Source: Davidsoniella eucalypti (Eukaryota > Ascomycota > Sordariomycetes > Microascales > Ceratocystidaceae). Taken from it: a stretch of DNA of 64,000 bases. The stretch spans positions 1-64,000 of the forward strand of contig RMBW01000102.1 of NCBI GenBank assembly GCA_004009845.1. Reading direction: 5' to 3'. The notes below the pieces were generated by a model. That model was given only the letters and a program-made list of their open reading frames with translations, was not told the DNA's origin and searched no databases. Positions 57,132 through 64,000 of the stretch are shown in pieces (positions within the stretch are counted from its first letter, which is position 1; each line of letters opens with the position of its first letter). The translations under genes were made by a program, and so were the position numbers.

Positions 57132-58297
57132 ATGCTTGCCCAGAGAGCCGCTACCCAGGCCGTCCGCCGCGCCGCCGTCGTTGCCACTCCGGTGATGCGC
57201 CGTGGTTTTGCGACCTCTCTGATTTGTCGTACGATATAAACCGATCCATTATACACAAGAAAGCCTCCGGAGACCCTTTCTCGAGACAATTGCCATATCG
57301 ATTGGACAATCTATCCGTCTATATCCGGCCAGCTTCACGACCAATTGGTCCTCCCGATAGTCGAAATGAGCTTGCTGTGGTGGGCGTTGGGAATAGTCTT
57401 GTTATCTCTCGCCAATGGCATAATCTCGGGATTCCGGCAGGAATTTCACTCACGATAAACCACACCGCTAACCTCTGTTTTTTTTTCTATGATAACAGGC
57501 AAGGGAGCCAAGCCCGCTGCTGCTGCTAACGCTGTTGCCAAGCCCTTTAAGGGTCTGTCCGGTATGTCTTGCGCTTCGAATTGGCCTCAAGACGGGATGT
57601 AATTAACTGACAACCGTTATATAGAGATCCGCACTGCTGATGATCTGATCGGTCCCGGTGCCGAGATTGGTGCTATCCCCACTGACCTGGAGCAGTCCAC
57701 TGGTCTGGAGCGTATGGAGATCCTGTCCAAGATGGAGGGTATTGACATGTTCGACATGACCCCTCTGGATGCCTCCAGAAAAGGTATGTGATCATCCTAT
57801 TTCTGTGTAGTAGCAGTATGGATCAGCAAGTCCAGAGAGCTACCTGCACCATATTATATCATATCAATTGGCTGGGGTATGGACATATCATGACGATTCG
57901 ATTGGTAACTAACTTCTAAATTTACAGGTACTCTGCAGGACCCCATTATGGTTGGCTCTGCTGGACCTGAGCAGTATGCCGGTTGCACCGGTGTCCCCGC
58001 TGGCAACCACCCCGTCCTTTGGCTAACTGTATGTAACATCTCGATCCTACCCATGCCGTTCCGTTTGTCCGGCCCGGATACCCGGAGTCGGGACTGAATA
58101 CAACCAGTACTAACTGTATGGAATTACAGATGACCAAGGAGCGCCCTGTCGAGCGCTGTCCTGAGTGCGGTTCCGTCTACAAGATGGACTACGTTGGTCC
58201 CGAGGAGGACCCCCACCACCACGATCACCACCACGAGAACCCCGAGGCCCCTGGCGACATCACCTTCGCCAACTTCGTCAAGCCCGAGTACCTGTAA
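57132..58297 (+). CDS. COX4: Cytochrome c oxidase subunit IV (mammalian Vb homologue)
   Basis: Five exons: 57132-57228, 57499-57561, 57625-57783, 57928-58028 and 58130-58297. Introns are 270, 63, 144 and 101 nt, and the product is 195 residues. The N-terminus MLAQRAATQAVRRAAVVATP ending MRRGFATS is a classical mitochondrial presequence. The conserved core is IGPGAEIGAIPTDLEQSTGL, then ERMEILSKMEGIDMFDM and GTLQDPIMVGSAGPEQYAGC. The zinc site is built from YAGCTG, GNHPVLW and RCPECG (one Cys, one His, two Cys). The C-terminal region is His-rich (EEDPHHHDHHHENPE). The subunit is a nuclear-encoded, matrix-facing part of complex IV that is needed for assembly. Exon phases are all consistent. An AAACCAATT site lies close upstream. 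Confidence 0.96.
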
Positions 58298-58553
58298 ATG
58301 CTTATTATTTCTTTTTTTGTTTAACATCGTTGTTCGTTTCTATCTGTCATCATCGACTTTTTTGACCTTTATAGAAAAAAAATGCATATATCTTGTTTGA
58401 TTGAACCTGGACTTGGGAGCTGGAGCGGTAGTTTTACGTTAGGATGATGGAGTTCTTTTCTTGTTTGTGGGACTGTGCCGGCGTTGTAGAGAGTACCGTC
58501 TTATGTACTGGTGAGGAGAGGATGTGTGCTGAGAGTGATGTGATATCTGTCTA

Positions 58554-59084
58554 CTATTCTTCGTCAAAGCTGAGCTTGATCTTTTTTGCCTTCTTCTTCG
58601 GCTTGGAAACGGGCTTGTTGTCATCATTTGAACTAAGATTTAACTTTTTATCCTTGTTTGTTGCTGGTGATGACTGGCTAACATTATCGTCGTCACCGCC
58701 AATGACCTTGACCGCTCTCCTCTTGCGACTAGAACCAATCGCTGCTGCTTCTTGTTTCTTGGCATCATCGACAGCAGCTACAGCATCTTTAACACTGGTA
58801 GATTTAGAGTTCTCTTCATCGGCATCTGCTTCTGGTTTCACAGAGATAGTTCCGTCTGCGGAAACCTCTGCTTTAACAGCATTTCCATCTTCGTCTAGTA
58901 CAAGCGGTGCATCTTCGGCTTCTTCACTGGCAGAACGCTTGGCGCCTTTTGGGCGGCTACGAGCAGCAAGAATAGGGTCTGGACCGTCGCCGGCCGAAGC
59001 AGTGTTTTGACCGCGGAGACGGGCGAGAAACGGCGGGATATTGGCTGTGTAGCTGAGATTCTTGAAGCCGCCCTTCTGAGACAT
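58554..59084 (-). CDS. DUF4604-like small hydrophilic protein
   Basis: An intronless frame encodes 176 residues. The N-terminus MSQKGGFKNLSYTANIPPFL, then ARLRGQ, matches the DUF4604 opening (KNLSYxxxxPxFLxRLR). The remainder is charged and probably disordered: ARSRPKGAKRSASEEAEDAP, a glutamate/aspartate-rich middle, then the basic SSRKRRAVKVIG and KPKKKAKKIKLSFDEE, which look like nuclear localisation signals. The family is widespread in eukaryotes, without a firmly established function. The gene converges on COX4 (256 bases between stops). Confidence 0.88.
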   Translation of the reverse strand: MSQKGGFKNLSYTANIPPFLARLRGQNTASAGDGPDPILAARSRPKGAKRSASEEAEDAPLVLDEDGNAVKAEVSADGTISVKPEADADEENSKSTSVKDAVAAVDDAKKQEAAAIGSSRKRRAVKVIGGDDDNVSQSSPATNKDKKLNLSSNDDNKPVSKPKKKAKKIKLSFDEE

Positions 59085-60633
59085 GATGAAGGTGGCTTGG
59101 TTGGGGAGGGTTTTGATGATACTATTGATATGTGTGGAATGTTGTCTTGGAAAGTAGGGTGTGTGATAATGCTGACTATGGAAGCATGTGAAGGCCGTTA
59201 AGTATGTTAGGAATAGAAGGTGATGATAGTATCCATTCAGCCTTGTGGAGGTTTAGGTGAGGCTGAATTTGAAGCGGATCCTAGCTGTTGTGTAATTGGT
59301 GAGCAAATGAAAGTTAAATTGTTTTAGGTGATTTCTATTCCCAAGTTTCACTATGAGATATAAGATAAAGCCATTCCCTGTTCTAGTAGCACTATCAGAG
59401 ACACAGAGACACAGAAAATCCAAGCCTGTGAAGCACGATTGGATAGATAAAAAGACTTGGCGCTTGTTGCTCCTTCATGGTCAACAAGCCTCGATTTTTT
59501 CTTTTTCTTTTTCTTAGATAGAACCATCAGGCTACTAGCTAGGACCGGTCTAGATTTCAAAGTCAATCAATTTTTGCAGCATGGGCCAGACAAGGCCAAT
59601 ATGCCGTTCAAGACTTTGGTCCGAGATAAAGCGAGTTGACAAATTGCATGCAATGATCTTTTGTTATCTTGGGAACCAAGCATCTGGCACTTGACAGGTT
59701 CGTTTGGCGGGGGGACGGACATTTGTGAGGACCATAAATATAGATAGAATAGATTAGCAAGTGGCAGAAAAATACAGGGCCTGATAGTGCATATGGACCC
59801 CTGGAACTTCAGCTGGTCGAGCAAAGCTTTGCCGGGGCGCTGAACGAACGTGTTCTTTCGCTAGCCGACTAATAGATTTGAATAGACATGAATAGATATC
59901 TGGCTTCAATTTAAGCATTTGCAAGTCGGACTTCAAGAACATCGTCGTTGAACAATATTCCATCGGCTGTACTAGCAGCACTATAACTTCGAACCATACT
60001 TTATTTCTTTTATCTTGTGAAAGCTTGGCCTAGACCGTCGGCTGTCATTTTGGCTCTTATTTTTTGTTTATAGTGGCTCCCACCCCCCCCTATTCCGCCC
60101 ACACTAGGCAGTTACTGCACCTGGGCCCAAGCCAAACGAACAGACAGGCGTATTTTTTTTCTCGTGCACCTACTCTAGACTTTTGTTTGATCTTCTGCTA
60201 CTAGTATTAGTTTGTGTCTTTTCTTTTGTTATCCTCGAAGCTTGGCCTGTTTTTGCCCCCTTCAAATCTCCTAGAGAAACCACATCGACGACGCTATTTG
60301 ATGACGCCGATGATTTAGAGTGGCAATTGGCCATTACTGTTTTCTTTTCCGTGACGCATTCTTTGCTTTCTGCTCATTGCTTAGCATACTAGTCTAGCAA
60401 AGGAATCTGGGCCCTTCTACTGGATAGATAGATAGATAGACAAGTATACGTCTACTTCGTCGTCCACCGCCTTCTTATCTGGCTGCGATCCACCTGCCCA
60501 GCCAAGTGCCTTTCTTTCTCGCTCGCTCGTGACACGCCCACTTCTCAACCACCCGCCAAACCCTATCTCTACACTTCCGCACTCGTTGTACATCATCACC
60601 ACCACCCACTGATATCTCTGCCACGTCGCTACA
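59085..60633. other. Divergent promoter region between the DUF4604 and mannosyltransferase genes
   Basis: About 1.55 kb with no supported gene. A (GATA)n run of four units lies at about 60423-60439. The last 150 bases are pyrimidine-rich with CACC runs, typical of a fungal leader. Short open frames are not protein-like. Confidence 0.45.
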
Positions 60634-62393
60634 ATGGATCTGTTCCGGCGAGTCTCGCGGATGGTACCGAAACCAGACGCCTCCGCCCTACCCACAGCCG
60701 ACGAGAAGCGCCCGTCGAGATCGCGTCCCGTTGCCTCGCGCCTCAGCATCCTCAGCCGCCCCCTGCGCTTAAGAGGGAACTCCAGCATATCCGTCCCGCT
60801 CGGCGTAGTTATCGTGTTCCCGCTGATCGTGGTGATACTGTTCCTACTGCTGCTGCACAACAACAACGACAGCGGCAACATACTGCCTACCAATGGCCCG
60901 CCCTCTATCCGGTATGCTCTTCTTCCACTTTTTGCCCCCTTACCTTCCCTCCTTTCATGGCTCTGGTACACCAACTGGCTGGGTATACGTATGTTTACTA
61001 ACCAATGCTTTTTTTGGTGCTGTATAGCAAGATTAGCGAAAAGTACGACAAGGTCTTTGTGACCGGCTGCGTTCAGCCCGATACCTCCCAGCCCCGAGCC
61101 AATGCCACTATCGTCGTTCTTGCCCGCAACAAGGAGCTCGACGGTGTGATCCAGTCGATGAAGTCTTTCGAACGCCACTTCAACCGCTGGTACAACTACC
61201 CATACACTTTCCTCAACGACGGCGAGTTCAACCAAACCTTCAAGGATGTCGTTCGCCAGTACACAAATGCCAAGGTCGAGTTCGGTTCCGTTGGCTCTGA
61301 CATGTGGGGTTTCCCTGATTGGATCGACCCCAAGGTTGCTAAGGAGGGCATCGCTAAGCAGGGTGACGCTGCTGTCATGTACGGTGGCATGGAGTCTTAC
61401 CACAGCATGTGCCGCTTCTACTCTGGCTTCTTCTACAAGCATGAGCTGCTGCAGAAGTACGAGTGGTACTGGCGTCTGGAGCCCGAAATCAAGTATTTCT
61501 GTGATATTACGTAGTAAGTTTTGACCAGTTCAACAAATATTTACATGTCAACCGTTTTGTTATGAAACTAACGTATTTTCTCTTCCCTTCACAGCGATCC
61601 ATTTCTAAAGATGATCGAAACCAACAAAACTTACGGCTTCACTATTGCTGTCAAGGAGCTGAAGGAGACTGTTCCCAACATTTTCCGTTATGCTTCGGCC
61701 TATATGCGCGTCAACAACATTACCTCGCGCGGTCTATGGGAGATGTTCACCAACGCTAAGCCTGAGCCCGAAGAAGCACCCCAGACCCCCAATCTTGCCA
61801 TGCCCCAGGAAATCCTCAACGGAGACGGTAACAACATGCCTAAGATTGACCCTGACAACATGGACGGCGAGTCCTACAATATGTGCCACTTCTGGTCGAA
61901 CTTTGAGATTGCTCGTCTGAGCTGGTTCCGCAGCAAGGAGTACCAGGACTTCTTCGAGATCATGGATCGCAGTGGTGGCTTCTGGATGGAACGCGTAAGT
62001 TTTCAAATTTCACATGTATGCCATGTTTCTTTACTAACTTTTCATTACTAGTGGGGTGATGCTCCTATCCATTCGCTGGCCGCTGGTGCTCTTCTTGGTG
62101 TTGAGGATATTCACTACTTCCGTGACTTTGGATACCGACACACCACTATCCAGCACTGCCCTGCCAATGCCCCGTCTCGCCAGCTTCCCCGCGAGAAGTG
62201 GCTCGAACAGACCACTAAGGACCCGAAGAAGCGTATCGAGGAGGACGACTACTTTGAGCATTGGGATGCCGAGCAGGAGAACGGTGTTGGTTGCCGCTGC
62301 CGTTGTGACACGGATATCGTCGATGTTGAAGGCAAAGAGGGATCGTGTCTAGCTGAATGGGTGCAAGTTGCCGGTGGTTGGGCGAGTCCTTGA
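60634..62393 (+). CDS. GT15 family alpha-1,2-mannosyltransferase (Kre2/Ktr type)
   Basis: Four exons: 60634-60911, 61028-61513, 61595-61994 and 62052-62393. Introns are 116, 81 and 57 nt, and the product is 501 residues. It is a type II Golgi protein: a basic cytosolic tail, one membrane anchor at about 54-74 (VPLGVVIVFPLIVVILFLLLL), a stem, and the catalytic domain from about residue 95. Family blocks include NATIVVLARNKELDGVIQSM, RWYNYPYTFLNDGEF, GGMESYHSMCRFYSGFF, WYWRLEPEIKYFCDITYDPF (239-258), NMCHFWSNFEIARLSWFRS (350-368) and GGFWMERWGDAPIHSLAAG. The EPEIKYFCDIT block replaces a DXD-type metal site, and a Glu in the HFWSNFE block is the proposed nucleophile of yeast Kre2. The enzyme adds alpha-1,2-mannose to O- or N-linked glycans. 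Closest yeast member (Ktr1/Kre2) is not settled. Confidence 0.95.
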
Positions 62394-63018
62394 TCCATTA
62401 CAACATTTATAAAATCTTCCTTTTTTTATAATTTTTTTTTTACATACTTGATTTTATATCATCGTATTGCTTTATAGAAAATATTTTTTGCTCTTTTTTT
62501 TCATTTCTTTCTTTCTTCTTCTTTGTTATTATTACAATTTTAACCACCTCCCCCCCAAAAAAGTATAGAGGGAGAGAAAAGAAGAGGAGAAGAAAAAGAA
62601 AGGATAGTTTTATTCTTTAGTAGTGGAAGAGAGGTTGTTGTGTATATGTGATTTGTGGGAAAGGGTTTTTATTTCTTGAATAAAGAAACAAAAAAGAGAA
62701 ATGTAGAAACATAATAATAATCATCATTTGGACATATAATAAACAGGAGGTTATAAAAATTAACACTGACCTAAGTCACTTTTACTTCACTAAGAACAAA
62801 TAATTGCATATACTGTAAAGAGTATATGTTACTCAATGTATAAAACCAGTTGTTACTTGAATCTAAACACGAAATTATCACATGTGTAGCTGGTAAATTA
62901 TAAAATCCACTCATGTCGTGACATTTCAAGTACATTAAAGGGCTTTCGAGAGCTTCTTCGAGATACTTCCATCATCCAAGCTCTTTTATACTATAGTTCT
63001 GTCTTTTTCTTTTGTTCC
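62394..63018. other. Intergenic region between convergent genes
   Basis: About 625 bases, T-rich then AT-rich, with a short C8-A6 tract near 62548-62562. It holds the 3' ends of both flanking genes. Nothing else is seen. Confidence 0.45.
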
Positions 63019-64000
63019 TTACCACGCCCGATCTGTCACAGCGCCATGGCTAGCATCACTTACTAGACGAGCATACTTTGCCAAAGCACCTCTAGTAATC
63101 TCCGGCTTCCACGGCTTCAAATCCTTCCGTCGACTCTCTAACTCTTCAGTAGTTAAATTGTCGATGTTGACCTGATTAGCTACTGCGTCGATAGTGATCG
63201 TATCTCCATCACGTAGTAGTGCGATGGGACCTCCGTCAGCGGCTTCGGGCACCACATGACCGACGATGAAGCCGTGTGAAGCACCACTATACCGACCATC
63301 GGTGATGAGAGCGACGTTCGCTAATCCGGCACCCATGATGGCTGCGCTAGCAGTGAGTTGTTCTGGCATGCCAGGGCCGCCACGGGGTCCTTCATAACGG
63401 ACAACGAGAACGAGGTTTCCCGCATCACGATAGATCTCACCACGGCGGAGAGCTTCGTTGAGGCCCTTTTCTTTATCGAATACACGGACTTTGCCAGTGA
63501 ATGAAAGGCCTTCCTTGCCGGTGATCTTGGCGACAGCGCCTCCGGGTGCTAGAGAGCCGCGGAGGATACGAATGTGGCCGTTGGGCTTGATTGGGTTGCT
63601 AAGTGGCCGGATTATATCTTGGCCTGGATCTAGACTAGGCCAGTCCTTGACATTCTCGGCGAGAGTATTTCCTGTGACTGTCATAATACTGCCGTCAATG
63701 TACCCTGCATGGATCAGCAGTTTCAAGACTGATGGCGTTCCACCAACATTACATAGATCTTCCATATAATATCGGCCGCTAGGAGCCAAATTAGCTAGGA
63801 AAGGGGTACGCGCTGATGTCCGGTTGATATCATCGATAGTGAGAGGGACATCAGCGCTGTTTGCCATGGCCAAAAAATGTAGCACGGCATTCGTAGAACC
63901 GCCGAGAATCATTGTAAGAACCAGTGCATTCTCAAATGAAGCGCGGGTCATGATATCACGCGGCCGAATATCTTTCTCCATGAGCGTTTTGATTGCTGAT
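63019..64000 (-). CDS. ILV3: Dihydroxyacid dehydratase, C-terminal part (runs off window)
   Basis: The frame ends at 63019 and is still open at the window end (codons before the internal ATG at 63981 read AIKTL), so the 5' part is missing. The visible 326 residues match the C-terminal half of IlvD/Edd: MEKDIRPRDIMTRASFENAL, VLTMILGGSTNAVLHFLAMA, GGTPSVLKLLIHAGYIDGS, GNTLAENV, GSLAPGGAVAKITGKEG, RYEGPRGGPGMPEQLTASAA, LITDGRYSGASHGFIVGHVV and PEAADGGPIALLRDGDTI. These are substrate- and metal-binding segments near the [2Fe-2S] cluster. The enzyme makes the 2-oxoacid precursors of valine, isoleucine and leucine in mitochondria. The cysteine ligands and targeting sequence lie outside the window. 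A paralogue of the same family (not the biosynthetic copy) is possible. Confidence 0.93.
   Translation of the reverse strand, partial: SAIKTLMEKDIRPRDIMTRASFENALVLTMILGGSTNAVLHFLAMANSADVPLTIDDINRTSARTPFLANLAPSGRYYMEDLCNVGGTPSVLKLLIHAGYIDGSIMTVTGNTLAENVKDWPSLDPGQDIIRPLSNPIKPNGHIRILRGSLAPGGAVAKITGKEGLSFTGKVRVFDKEKGLNEALRRGEIYRDAGNLVLVVRYEGPRGGPGMPEQLTASAAIMGAGLANVALITDGRYSGASHGFIVGHVVPEAADGGPIALLRDGDTITIDAVANQVNIDNLTTEELESRRKDLKPWKPEITRGALAKYARLVSDASHGAVTDRAW

Noticed and set aside
60417..61442. 341-codon minus-strand open frame antisense to the mannosyltransferase
   Set aside because: It is the mirror of highly conserved GT15 coding sequence and ends in a GATA microsatellite; the spliced plus-strand gene is well supported.

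Overview
This window is nuclear DNA from a filamentous ascomycete (Pezizomycotina). The genes are eukaryotic. Most carry short introns (57-270 nt) with GTA/GTG donors and CTAAC/CTGAC-like branch sites. The products are typical fungal proteins, including a G-protein beta subunit, a GT15 mannosyltransferase, an Nha1 antiporter, a Zn2Cys6 regulator and an NLR-type phosphorylase domain. I saw no bacterial-style operons, tRNAs, rRNAs or CRISPR arrays. Genes sit on both strands and are mostly unrelated housekeeping functions. Gene density is low: 20 protein-coding genes and one gene relic in 64 kb, with two long gene-free stretches at about 13.2-17.4 kb and 19.5-27.5 kb.

Layout. 1-13.3 kb: a disordered protein ending in a CaaX box (+), an unrecognised SRWA-motif protein (+), a Dcr2-type phosphatase (-) and an Nha1-type Na+/H+ antiporter (-). 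17.4-19.4 kb: an RCC1-repeat protein, possibly the Ran exchange factor (-). 27.5-29 kb: the G-beta subunit (+). 31-37.5 kb: a Zn2Cys6 regulator (+), a four-helix membrane protein (-), a decayed phosphorylase-domain relic, and an intact phosphorylase-superfamily gene (+). This last segment looks most like accessory genome. 38-42.6 kb: LSm3 (-) and Prp19 (-), both splicing factors, then a divergent OHCU decarboxylase of urate catabolism (+). 45.9-52.1 kb: a GC-rich unrecognised gene (+) and sorting nexin Mvp1 (-), whose model needs a 1.35 kb intron. 53.7-64 kb: mitochondrial ribosomal protein uL15m (+), an NAD(P)-binding oxidoreductase (-), cytochrome c oxidase subunit IV (+), a DUF4604-like nuclear-type protein (-), a GT15 mannosyltransferase (+) and the 3' part of dihydroxyacid dehydratase (-, cut by the window end).

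I rebuilt the exon structures by hand from splice signals, reading-frame continuity and family knowledge. Every multi-exon model given closes in frame. The most interesting items are: the phosphorylase relic beside a free-standing phosphorylase gene with an apparent Asp-to-Asn change at an active-site position; a 123-bp TA-flanked element with long terminal inverted repeats (23.4 kb); a 0.5 kb block where all three forward frames are open inside the unrecognised 46-47 kb gene; and the long Mvp1 intron.
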